Below, piece by piece: positions 23,243 through 30,991 of a stretch of DNA of 56,614 nucleotides (positions within the stretch are counted from its first letter, which is position 1; the number at the start of each line of letters is the position of its first letter). A model generated the notes under the pieces. The model had not been told where the DNA came from, ran no database searches, and saw only the letters and a list, made by a program, of their open reading frames with translations. The position numbers and the translations under genes are program-made. The DNA is taken from assembly GCF_007990775.1 (NCBI RefSeq), contig NZ_BJXB01000032.1, forward strand, positions 1-56,614, given 5' to 3'. The stretch comes from Deinococcus cellulosilyticus NBRC 106333 = KACC 11606. Lineage in GTDB: Bacteria; Deinococcota; Deinococci; Deinococcales; Deinococcaceae.

Positions 23243-23797
23243 GTGACCATGACCTTGCTGCGCCCTGTCACTTCCGAACCCCTCTCACTGGATCTGGTGA
23301 ACTGTGAATTCATGTCCAGTGGGGTCCGGCAGGACCAACTTGCAGATCTGGAAGGCACCCTTTCCTGGCTTGCAGACCATGGTCTGAAGGTCGCCGAACA
23401 GGACCTTCAGGCGGTGCGCAGCAACCTGATCGCCACACGCTCTGCCCTCCGAACCCTGCTCAGAGACCCTGAAAATCCGGTCGCCTATCTGGCCCTCAGT
23501 CAGGTGCTCGCCCGTGGACACCTCCGCACAGCCCTTGATCCCACTGGCGTCTCGGAACAGGTGGTGGTGGATGCCGCCTGGAAACCCGCATGGCTTGCCG
23601 CACAGAATTACACCGAACTCCTGCGAGAAAGTCCAGAGCGCATCAAGGCCTGCTCGAACCACCAGTGCATCCTGCATTTCTTTGACACCAGCAAAAACAA
23701 TTCCCGCAGGTGGTGCAGCATGGCCACCTGTGGCAACCGGGCCAAGGCCACCCGTTTTGTGCAGAAACAACGCAGATCAGGAGAACCCCATGGCTGA
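23243..23797 (+). CDS. CGNR zinc-finger (ABATE-domain) transcriptional regulator
   Basis: This 184-residue protein has the N-terminal ABATE-like helical domain (residues ~15-130) and a C-terminal CGNR zinc finger: KACSNHQCILHFFDTSKNNSRRWCSMATCGNRAKATRF, with four Cys in the order CX4C...CX4C and the CGNR signature. (Listed in two halves: KACSNHQCILHFFDTSK and RRWCSMATCGNRAKATRF.) Such proteins are thought to be stress-type regulators with DNA-binding fingers. Start may be GTG 23243 or ATG 23249; no Shine-Dalgarno sequence is seen, so translation may be leaderless or coupled. It is the only DNA-binding candidate in this cluster and so the best candidate to bind the 26-bp palindromes. Confidence 0.85.
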   Translation: MTMTLLRPVTSEPLSLDLVNCEFMSSGVRQDQLADLEGTLSWLADHGLKVAEQDLQAVRSNLIATRSALRTLLRDPENPVAYLALSQVLARGHLRTALDPTGVSEQVVVDAAWKPAWLAAQNYTELLRESPERIKACSNHQCILHFFDTSKNNSRRWCSMATCGNRAKATRFVQKQRRSGEPHG

Positions 23798-24104
23798 CCT
23801 GACCCCTGAAACCTACGCTGCGCACATCCAGCACCACACGACTCTGGTGCTGTTCCACAAAGAGTGGTCCGCAGAAAGCAGGCAAATGCACAACCTGCTG
23901 GAGTCCCTGGGCCTCTCCTTTCATGTCCTGAGCGTCGAGCGACACCTGGATTTCTGTGATGGCCTGGGCGTTTACAGTGCACCCCAGTTGTTCTTCTACC
24001 ATTTGGGTGAACTGCGCTTCAGGCTCAGGGGTCTGCACCCTGCTCCCCTGCTGCTTCAGCGCCTGGAGGCCATTTCCTCAGGAGGGCTTCAGGCTGAAAG
24101 CTGA
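23790..24104 (+). CDS. Thioredoxin-fold protein lacking the CXXC motif
   Basis: A 104-residue protein with a thioredoxin-like layout: TTLVLFHKEWSAESRQMHNLL, FHVLSVERHLDFCDGLGVYSAPQLFFYHLGE and a C-terminal helix. (Each piece is a short extract.) The usual WCXXC site reads EWSAES, so it lacks both redox cysteines; the cis-Pro position is kept in SAPQLFFY. It is therefore more likely a structural or binding relative than a reductase. The start overlaps the CGNR stop by 8 bp and GGAG lies upstream, so both are translated together. Its role beside HPP membrane proteins is unknown. Confidence 0.75.
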   Translation: MADLTPETYAAHIQHHTTLVLFHKEWSAESRQMHNLLESLGLSFHVLSVERHLDFCDGLGVYSAPQLFFYHLGELRFRLRGLHPAPLLLQRLEAISSGGLQAES

Positions 24105-24212
24105 ACAGGCCCAGGTGTCTAAACGAATTTCCGTTTTGCCCTTGACCTCGCTTGAATTCCCTCTGCGGGTCCACTATCTTGAAACGGCGTCTTGCTTCAT
24201 GGAGGTGGCCCG

Positions 24213-24680
24213 ATGTCCCGTCCTCGATTTCGTCCTTCATTGCTGGCTTTTGCAGGTGCATTTCTGGGCATTCTGTCCCTGAGCCTCATCACCAACCTGA
24301 CCCATTTCACCGTTCTTTTTGCCCCTCTCGCTGCCAGTGCAGTGATCCTCTTTGCATTGCACGAAAGCCCACTGGCCCAGCCCAGGGCCATCATTGGTGG
24401 GCACCTGCTGGCCGCACTGGTGGGTTTTGGCGTGCTGCACCTGCTGGGAGACACACCGGTTTCTCAGGGGACGGCGGTGGGTCTGTCCATTGCACTGATG
24501 ATGCTGACCCGCACCCTTCATCCACCTGCGGGGGCCACATCCCTGGTGATTGTGCAGGCGGCACCCCACATGGGATTCCTGCTCTCTTCGTTGCTTCCGG
24601 GAACAGCACTGCTGGTCATGGTGGGCATGATCTACCACCGTTTTGGGGCGAGACAACACTACCCGAAATCCCTGTGGTGA
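24213..24680 (+). CDS. HPP-family integral membrane protein, copy 2
   Basis: A 155-residue paralogue of the HPP protein at 22730-23203, sharing HESPLAQPRAIIGGHL, GTAVGLSIALMMLTRTLHPP and the C-terminal YHRF-ARxxYPK end. ATG 24213 is chosen because GGAGG lies 8 nt before it; an upstream TTG (24192) lacks such a site. A 108-bp gap with no clear promoter separates it from the thioredoxin-like gene, so it may be the last gene of the same operon. The pair probably arose by tandem duplication; they may form a hetero-oligomer, which is inference. Confidence 0.85.
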   Translation: MSRPRFRPSLLAFAGAFLGILSLSLITNLTHFTVLFAPLAASAVILFALHESPLAQPRAIIGGHLLAALVGFGVLHLLGDTPVSQGTAVGLSIALMMLTRTLHPPAGATSLVIVQAAPHMGFLLSSLLPGTALLVMVGMIYHRFGARQHYPKSLW

Positions 24681-24691
24681 AAGCCGACCAC

Positions 24692-24727
24692 AAAAAGAGG
24701 GCCGCACTCGAAGCCAGTGCGGCCCTC
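24692..24727 (-). terminator. Convergent-gene terminator between HPP copy 2 and the 79-residue gene
   Basis: A 12-bp stem (24697-24708 with 24716-24727, arms GAGGGCCGCACT/AGTGCGGCCCTC) with a 7-nt loop is followed on the minus strand by TTTTT (24696-24692). It clearly ends the minus-strand transcript and may stop the plus-strand one too. Confidence 0.85.
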
Positions 24728-24739
24728 AGATCCCCGGGG

Positions 24740-24979
24740 TCAGGTCATCTGGTGGGTTTCCTGTTTCATCTCTTTCAGGACTTCTGAAGCGAGCTCTTCC
24801 ACCTGGTCTTCTCCCAGGCGCTCTTTGAACTTGCGGTAAAACAGACCGAACAGGTGGGTGACCTCATCGAGGGTTTCTTCCACCCCGAATTCTCCACGGT
24901 CCATGATGTTTTCCTGCAGGCGGTAACGGATCAGGTTTTTGAATTCCTGCACATTCTGATTGTCGGTTGCAGATGTCAT
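24740..24979 (-). CDS. Hypothetical 79-residue acidic helical protein downstream of cphA
   Basis: The 79-residue protein is highly charged and predicted helical (VQEFKNLIRYRLQENIMDRG, FGLFYRKFKERLGEDQVEEL). I do not recognise the family. AGGAGG lies 5 nt before the ATG. It sits 89 bp after the cyanophycin synthetase stop on the same strand, separated by an intercistronic hairpin (25032-25064), and ends with its own strong terminator. A link to cyanophycin granules is suggested only by position. Confidence 0.75.
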   Translation of the reverse strand: MTSATDNQNVQEFKNLIRYRLQENIMDRGEFGVEETLDEVTHLFGLFYRKFKERLGEDQVEELASEVLKEMKQETHQMT

Positions 24980-25031
24980 TTGAGCCTCCTACCGACCTCA
25001 GGGTAAAGAGCGACATCCCCTCAGACAGCAA

Positions 25032-25064
25032 GGTTTCATGCAGAGCAGGGGCCCTGCATGAACC
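25032..25064 (-). terminator. Intercistronic hairpin between cphA and the 79-residue gene
   Basis: An 11-bp stem with one bulge (25032-25043 and 25054-25064, arms GGTTTCATGCAG and CTGCATGAACC). There is no T-run on the minus strand, so it is more likely a processing or stability element than a full terminator. Confidence 0.55.
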
Positions 25065-25068
25065 GCGT

Positions 25069-27888
25069 TCAGGAATTCTGGACCGATGGTGTGTCTTCAC
25101 CCACAAGTCTGGCCCACTTCTGACTGTTGAAGTTGCGGATCTGGTTCCAGACCGGGTCAATCTCGGTGGCAAGCACCACCACCAGATCTCCGGGCTGGGC
25201 AATGCGCAGTGCGGTGGCCACGGCTTCCGTTTCCGGGGTGATGTGGTGGATGCAAGCCCCCTTCATGCCTGCCTCCCGCGCCCCCTGTTCCAGCAGTTTC
25301 TGGGCCTCTCCTGCTTTTCTGCCCCGCAGATCGTCATCCTTGAGGATCAGTTCGTCGAACATCTCGCCTGCCAGACGGCCCATCTTCAGGATGTCCTGGT
25401 CGCGCCTGTCTCCAGAGGCACTCAGCACCCCGATGATGCGGTTGTGGTTCTTCTTGAGGCCAGTGATCAGGTTTTTCAGGTGGGTGAGGCCTGCCGGGTT
25501 GTGGGCGTAGTCCATCATCACCGTGAAAGGATGGCCGTGATAGAAGTTCAGGCGACCAGGGCTCTGTTCATAGCTGGTCTGGAAGGTGGAGAGGGCATTG
25601 CGGATGGTCTCGGTGGACACACCCGCAGCCGTTGCCATGCCCACTGCAGCCAGGGCGTTTTCGATGTTCATGCGGGCCAGACCTTCCATGGTGGCCGGAA
25701 TTTCGTGAACAGGCATCACCGGGGTGATGTGCTGCCCTCTGTGAATCACAATCCACTCTGCACCATTCTGGGCCTGACTGGCGGTTTCCAGGCCAGGCTG
25801 GAGGTGAGGCTCACAGATGATGGCCGTGCCACCCGACTGCAGGTGCTCCTGCACGGCTTCATTTTCCGGGTTCATGGTGAAGAAGATCTTCTTGCCTCCG
25901 GCTTTTTCCTTCATTCCCAGCACCAGCGGATCATCGGCATTCAGGATGCTGTGACCGTGTTTTGAAACCACTTCCACCACCAGCGATTTGACCCAGGCGA
26001 GGTCTTCAATGGTGTCAATGCCTTTGAGGCCCAGATGGTCTTCCTGCACGTTCAGCACAGCGCCGATGTCACACTCTTCAAAGGCCAGACCTTCCCTGAG
26101 GATGCCCCCACGGGCGGTTTCCAGAACGGCAAAGTCCACAGTGGGGTCCATCAGCACAGCACGGGCACTTTTGGGTCCAGTGGTGTCCCCGGAAACCACG
26201 AGGTTGCCATCCACATAGATTCCGGTGGTGGTGGTGAGGCCCACGGTGTACCCGGCATACTTGAGGATGCGGGAGAACATGCGGGAGGTGGTGGTTTTGC
26301 CGTTCGTTCCGGTGATGGCTGCGACGGGCATGCGGCAGGGAACCCCACTCGGGAACAGCATGTCCAGCACAGGTGCCGCAATGTTGCGGGGTTTGCCTTC
26401 GCTGGGCTCCAGGTGCATGCGGAATCCTGGCCCGGCATTCACCTCCACAATGCCCCCTCCGGTCTGCAGGATGGAATGGCGGATGTCGGGCACCACCAGA
26501 TCGATGCCAGCAATGTCCAGCCCCAGGGTGCGTGCAGCGCATTCGCAGATGCGTTTGTTGTCGGGGTGCACGTCGTCGGTCACATCGATGGCCGTGCCTC
26601 CGGTGGACATGTTGGCGGTTTCCCGCAGGAAGACCATCTCCCCTTTTTTCGGCACGGAGTCCACGGTATAGCCCAGGCGTTCGAGCAGGGCGGTCACATG
26701 GTTGTCCACGGTGATTCTGGTCATCACCTTCTCGTGGCCCTCGCCCCGTCTGGGGTCCCGGTTCACGTGCTTGATCAGCTGTTTGATGGTGTCCCGCCCA
26801 TTGCCGACCACATGGGCGGGCACCCGTTCTGCAGCTGCGATCAGCTTGCCATCAATGATCAGGACCCGGTAGTCTTTTCCCCTGAACTGCTGTTCCACCA
26901 CCACATGGCGGGAGTGCTGGAAAGCCTCCTTGAAACCCCAGCGCACCTTTTCAGGCGTGTCCAGTCCCAGGTTGACCCCTCTGCCGTGGTTGCCATCAAG
27001 GGGCTTGGTGACCACGGGATATCCCATGTCCTCGGCAACTTCCACTGCCTCATCGTCGGTGTAAACAACCTTGCCTTCGGGCACAGGAAGGTTCACCTGC
27101 TGCAGGAGTTGACGGGTCAGGTCCTTGTCTCCGGCGGCTTCCACCGCCAGATTGGAGGTTCTGGAGGTGACGCTGGACCGGATGCGCTGCTGGTACTTGC
27201 CGTACCCGAGCTGCACCAGACTGAAATCATCCAGACGGATGGTCGGGATGCCTCTGCGTCTTGCTTCTTCCACCAGAGAACGGGTGGTGGGGCCCAGGGC
27301 ATAGCGGGCGGCCACATCACACAGCACCTCAAGCTCTGCCTCGAAATTCACCGAGGATTTGGGATTGAAAGGCAGGCGTTCCTGCTCAGGGATCAGAAGT
27401 TCAATGTCCTGCACACCCTGGAGGTGTCTGGGCAGCAGGGAGTTGACCGTTCTGAGGGCGAGGTATCCGGCAAGCAGGCCCACCCGCTCATCCCGGTAGC
27501 TGTACATGATGTTGTAAACACCGACAGGTTCACCGTAACTGCGGGTTTTGCCGTAGGTCACAGGTGTCCCTGCCAGATTCTGCAGTTCCAGAGCGACATG
27601 CTCCACAATGTGCCCCATCCAGGTGCCTTCCCTGAGCCTGCGCACAAAACCACCGCGTTCACCATAACTGCAGGTGTGTTCCTCCAGGGTGGGAACCAGT
27701 TGCAGAAGCTGGTCCGTGAAGTTGGGGATGGCATTGCTGGGAAATTCCTCCAGGGTCCCGAGGTCGATTTTGATGCGGATCATGGGCTCATAACCGTGGA
27801 TGTTGGGTCCCCGGTAAATGCGTTTTTCCAGCACCTTCATGGGTCTGGGGTTGCTTTTTTTGCTGGATTTGCTGGATGAAGACGTCAT
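25069..27888 (-). CDS. cphA: Cyanophycin synthetase
   Basis: The 939-residue enzyme makes cyanophycin, a poly-aspartate backbone with arginine side chains, storing nitrogen in cytoplasmic granules. Order of domains: N-terminal domain (~30-190) starting with MKVLEKRIYRGPNIHG, an ATP-grasp domain (~230-490; VTKPLDGNHGRGVNLGL and IDLVVPDIRHS are visible), and a Mur-ligase-like domain with the P-loop GTNGKTT at 527-533 and VQEDHLG. ATG 27888 has AAAGGA upstream; an earlier in-frame start (27948) is not supported. The N-terminus is serine/lysine rich (SSSSKSSKKS). No cyanophycinase is in the window. Length is slightly above the ~870-900 usual for the family. Confidence 0.95.
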   Translation of the reverse strand: MTSSSSKSSKKSNPRPMKVLEKRIYRGPNIHGYEPMIRIKIDLGTLEEFPSNAIPNFTDQLLQLVPTLEEHTCSYGERGGFVRRLREGTWMGHIVEHVALELQNLAGTPVTYGKTRSYGEPVGVYNIMYSYRDERVGLLAGYLALRTVNSLLPRHLQGVQDIELLIPEQERLPFNPKSSVNFEAELEVLCDVAARYALGPTTRSLVEEARRRGIPTIRLDDFSLVQLGYGKYQQRIRSSVTSRTSNLAVEAAGDKDLTRQLLQQVNLPVPEGKVVYTDDEAVEVAEDMGYPVVTKPLDGNHGRGVNLGLDTPEKVRWGFKEAFQHSRHVVVEQQFRGKDYRVLIIDGKLIAAAERVPAHVVGNGRDTIKQLIKHVNRDPRRGEGHEKVMTRITVDNHVTALLERLGYTVDSVPKKGEMVFLRETANMSTGGTAIDVTDDVHPDNKRICECAARTLGLDIAGIDLVVPDIRHSILQTGGGIVEVNAGPGFRMHLEPSEGKPRNIAAPVLDMLFPSGVPCRMPVAAITGTNGKTTTSRMFSRILKYAGYTVGLTTTTGIYVDGNLVVSGDTTGPKSARAVLMDPTVDFAVLETARGGILREGLAFEECDIGAVLNVQEDHLGLKGIDTIEDLAWVKSLVVEVVSKHGHSILNADDPLVLGMKEKAGGKKIFFTMNPENEAVQEHLQSGGTAIICEPHLQPGLETASQAQNGAEWIVIHRGQHITPVMPVHEIPATMEGLARMNIENALAAVGMATAAGVSTETIRNALSTFQTSYEQSPGRLNFYHGHPFTVMMDYAHNPAGLTHLKNLITGLKKNHNRIIGVLSASGDRRDQDILKMGRLAGEMFDELILKDDDLRGRKAGEAQKLLEQGAREAGMKGACIHHITPETEAVATALRIAQPGDLVVVLATEIDPVWNQIRNFNSQKWARLVGEDTPSVQNS

Positions 27889-28327
27889 GGGAGTCCTTTC
27901 ACAGAGGTGGGAAAAGAGATGTTCGGTGCGTCTTCCAAACATCTGCAAAACTTTGGGGAATCGGATGCCAATTCAGGGAGCAGGAGCCATGTTGGGGTGA
28001 GACCCTGGGGGTCCTGCAGGGGTCCAGATGAATGGTCCGTTCAAACACGCTCCTTTCATGGTTGCTCTGGCAAAACCTTACAAATCTGACGAAAGACAGG
28101 GTTGCCCAGCACAGACCTGCAGGCCCCTCTGGTTTTTTCCCTACTGTACGCCCGGCCACTGAATTGGGGCTGTACCATTTCGAAAGATGGACAAGGTCAG
28201 AATAGTCTCAGGCAGTGACAGAAATGTGATAGGCACCTGTAGCAGCACTGTAAGCTGGCACCAGAAACTTGAACCTTCATTAATGGTTTTCTTCCACCAT
28301 TGCAGAGATAGCGTGAAAGGCCACAGT
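27889..28327. other. Intergenic region upstream of cphA
   Basis: About 440 bp with no convincing ORF. A GC-rich stem-loop near 28001-28026 (GACCCTGGGGGTCC against CAGGGGTCC) lies in the cphA 5' leader, which might be regulatory. The promoter of cphA was not located with confidence. Confidence 0.35.
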
Positions 28328-28418
28328 TATTGATGTTCGCAAAAAGCTTGAGAGTGCTTTTTGCTGAGCAACGCGAATGGAACGGTCAGGACACCTGAGA
28401 AACCTACAGTTCCTTTGG
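28328..28418 (-). repeat. Dispersed ~91-bp repeat, copy B (inverted relative to copy A)
   Basis: Read on the minus strand this matches 18550-18640 over its whole length with only a few changes. The hairpin at 28339-28364 keeps a 9-bp stem (GCAAAAAGC/GCTTTTTGC) but its centre differs, reading TTGAGAGT. Ten kilobases separate the two inverted copies. Confidence 0.75.
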
Positions 28419-28488
28419 CGCAGATCAATAGGGCCATTACGGGCAAATTACGGAAAAACAGAGTTTACCACTCACATTTATTAAATAT

Positions 28489-28517
28489 CAGGACAAATGT
28501 CCTAATGACATGTCCTG
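28489..28517. promoter_or_regulatory. Inverted repeats upstream of cydA
   Basis: AGGACAAATGTCCT (28490-28503) is a perfect palindrome, and CAGGACA (28489-28495) also pairs with TGTCCTG (28511-28517). The sites lie 31-59 bp before the cydA start in AT-rich DNA, the likely promoter. They suggest control by a dimeric redox- or oxygen-sensing regulator; the protein is not identified. Confidence 0.55.
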
Positions 28518-28547
28518 TTTAAAAAGGGACAGGCGACCCTACAACAA

Positions 28548-29972
28548 ATGAACTCAACATTATTAAATGGACACATGGATGCTCTCCTGCTTTCACGCTG
28601 GCAATTCGGGATCACCACGCTCTACCACTTCCTGTTTGTCCCGCTCACCCTTGGCCTCTCTTTCATGGTCGCAATTTTTCACACCATTTATTACCGCACC
28701 GACAATTCCCAGTACAAAGACCTCGCAAAATTCTTTGGGAAACTCTTCGTGATCAATTTCGCCCTCGGTGTCGCCACCGGGATCGTTCAGGAATTCCAGT
28801 TCGGCATGAACTGGAGCGAGTACTCCCGCTTCGTGGGAGACATCTTCGGGGTGCCTCTGGCCATTGAGGCCCTGATGGCCTTCTTTCTGGAATCCACCTT
28901 CCTGGGCCTGTGGCTATTCGGGTGGGGCAGGCTCCCGAAATGGGTGCACCTGGCCAGCATCTGGCTTGTCGCCCTCGGCTCAACCCTCTCTGCGATCTGG
29001 ATTCTGGTCGCCAATGCCTGGATGCAGATGCCCGTGGGCTACACCCTTACGGACGGCAAACCCATGCTCAGTGACATCTTCGCCGTGATCATGAGCGAAC
29101 AGGTGCAAAGCCAGGTGCCCCACACCCTGGTGGGCGGGTACATCACCGGAGGCCTTTTTGTGCTGGGCATCAGTGCCTACCACATGCTGAAAAAGAACCG
29201 TCCAGAGTTCTTCCAGAAGTCCTTCCAGATCGCCCTGATCTTCACTGCGGTCTTTTCCCTGATGGCCGCCACCACCGGCCACAAACAGGCCCAGCACGTG
29301 GCGGAAAACCAGCCCATGAAGCTTGCCGCCATGGAGGCCCTGTGGAAAACCGAACAGCCAGCCAGTTTCTCCCTTTTTGCCATCATCGACCAGGCAAAAG
29401 GGGAATCCCTGCGTGAAATCAAACTTCCGCTGCTGCTGAGTGTGCTGGCCCACAACAACACCACAGGAGAAGTCAAAGGCATTGAAGAACTCCAGAAGAC
29501 GCTGGAAGCGAAATATGGCCCTGGAAACTACATTCCTCCGGTGACCGTGCTGTACTGGGCCTTCCGCATCATGGTGGGTCTGGGCATGGCTTTCATTCTG
29601 CTGAGCCTGTGGGGCCTGTGGTCCTGGTGGAGGGGAAATCTGCAGAACAACCGCCTGCTCCTCACCCTCAGTCTGGTGATGCTTTTCATGCCTTATGTGG
29701 CCAACAGTGCAGGATGGATTGTCACGGAGATGGGCAGACAGCCCTGGGTGGTGTATGGCCTGCTGAAAACCGTGGAGGCCGTTTCCCCGACCATCAGCAG
29801 CACCTACGTGTGGATCAGCATGATTGGCTTCACGGTGATCTATGGTGTCCTTGCCGTGGTGGATGTGGTGATGCTCAGGCGTTACGCCCTCGCCTTCCCT
29901 GCTGAAGCAGAGAACGACGACAGACCCCAGAATTCCGGCAGTGGTACAGGCCGACTGGTGGAGGTGAAATGA
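28548..29972 (+). CDS. cydA: Cytochrome bd ubiquinol oxidase subunit I
   Basis: A 474-residue membrane protein carrying the haems of cytochrome bd. It shows the first-helix His in TTLYHFLFVPLTLGL, the acidic pair of LAIEALMAFFLEST, HMLKK (His ligand, mid-protein) and GWIVTEMGRQPWVVYG with the haem b558 Met. Length and the absence of a long insertion indicate the short-Q-loop type. It reduces oxygen with quinol electrons at low oxygen or under stress. ATG 28548 is the first candidate; an in-frame ATG at 28575 (MDALLLSRW) is an alternative, and no strong Shine-Dalgarno decides. It overlaps cydB by 4 bp. Confidence 0.96.
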   Translation: MNSTLLNGHMDALLLSRWQFGITTLYHFLFVPLTLGLSFMVAIFHTIYYRTDNSQYKDLAKFFGKLFVINFALGVATGIVQEFQFGMNWSEYSRFVGDIFGVPLAIEALMAFFLESTFLGLWLFGWGRLPKWVHLASIWLVALGSTLSAIWILVANAWMQMPVGYTLTDGKPMLSDIFAVIMSEQVQSQVPHTLVGGYITGGLFVLGISAYHMLKKNRPEFFQKSFQIALIFTAVFSLMAATTGHKQAQHVAENQPMKLAAMEALWKTEQPASFSLFAIIDQAKGESLREIKLPLLLSVLAHNNTTGEVKGIEELQKTLEAKYGPGNYIPPVTVLYWAFRIMVGLGMAFILLSLWGLWSWWRGNLQNNRLLLTLSLVMLFMPYVANSAGWIVTEMGRQPWVVYGLLKTVEAVSPTISSTYVWISMIGFTVIYGVLAVVDVVMLRRYALAFPAEAENDDRPQNSGSGTGRLVEVK

Positions 29973-30988
29973 TGGATCTGCAATCTCTGTGGTTCATCCT
30001 GATCGCAGTGCTGTTCATCGGGTATTTCTTTTTAGAAGGTTTTGATTTCGGGGTGGGGATGCTGCTCCCCATCCTGGGCAGAAACGACACTGAAAAACGG
30101 GTGATCCTGAACAGCATTGGCCCCTTCTGGGATGCCAATGAAGTCTGGATCATCACGGCGGCTGGAGCGATGTTTGCAGCCTTCCCGGACTGGTACGCCA
30201 CCCTCTTCAGCGGTTTTTACCTGCCCATGTTCCTGATTCTGGTCGGACTCATCGTGCGGATTGCCGGGATCGAGTTCCGGGGCAAGGTGCACAGTCCGGC
30301 CAAACGCGACCTGTGTGACCTGATGATCTTCCTGGGGTCGTTCCTGCCTGCCTTCATGTGGGGCCTGATCATCACCAACATTGTGCGGGGTCTGCCCATT
30401 GACGCCAGCAAGAACATGGTGGGAGGTCTGGATGTGATTTTCCATCCCTACGCCCTGCTCGGGGGTCTGGTTGCTGTGGTGGTCTTCATCCTGCACGGAG
30501 CCCTGTTCCTGTCCCTGAGAACCACCGATCCCCTCAGGCTCCGCGCCCACAAGGCCGCCGAAAGGTTCTGGCTGCCCGCAGGCCTCCTGCTGGCCGTTTT
30601 TGCGTGGCTCGGACGTTCCCAGACCCACCTGTTCGATGGCATGGGCCTCGTTCCCGGAACCCTGCCCTTGCTTGCCATTCTGTGTTTCCTTTTCATTCCC
30701 ATTGCCCTGCGGATCAAAAACGACGCTCTGGCGTTCATTTCGGGCAGTGCCATGATTCTCTTTGCAACGGTCGTGGCCTTTGAAGGTCTGTATCCCAACG
30801 TCATGCCAAGCACCCTGGGAGAGGCCCTGAGCCTGACCATCCGCAACGCTTCGAGCAGCGATTACACCCTCAAGGTGATGACGGTGGTGGCCCTCACCTT
30901 GCTGCCTTTCGTGCTTGGGTACCAGATTTACACCTACTGGGTGTTCCGCAAACGGGTCACCCCACAAACCCTGGACGGAGGGTACTGA
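29969..30988 (+). CDS. cydB: Cytochrome bd ubiquinol oxidase subunit II
   Basis: The 339-residue membrane partner of CydA, with around eight to nine spans. Typical stretches are LFIGYFFLEGFDFGVGMLLP near the N-terminus, FWDANEVWIITAAGAMFAAFPDWYAT (~residues 50-75) and a C-terminal VLGYQIYTYWVF. GGAGGTGA is ideally placed for ATG 29969, and the ATGA overlap with the cydA stop shows coupling; ATG 29972 is the alternative. It stabilises the oxidase complex and binds quinol-side helices. The gene is followed by cydDC with only 3 bp between, so all four genes form one unit. Confidence 0.96.
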   Translation: MMDLQSLWFILIAVLFIGYFFLEGFDFGVGMLLPILGRNDTEKRVILNSIGPFWDANEVWIITAAGAMFAAFPDWYATLFSGFYLPMFLILVGLIVRIAGIEFRGKVHSPAKRDLCDLMIFLGSFLPAFMWGLIITNIVRGLPIDASKNMVGGLDVIFHPYALLGGLVAVVVFILHGALFLSLRTTDPLRLRAHKAAERFWLPAGLLLAVFAWLGRSQTHLFDGMGLVPGTLPLLAILCFLFIPIALRIKNDALAFISGSAMILFATVVAFEGLYPNVMPSTLGEALSLTIRNASSSDYTLKVMTVVALTLLPFVLGYQIYTYWVFRKRVTPQTLDGGY

Positions 30989-30991
30989 ACG

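Noticed and set aside
26035..27879. 614-codon plus-strand frame opposite cphA
   Set aside because: Gly/His-rich shadow of the cyanophycin synthetase gene, which has all conserved motifs.
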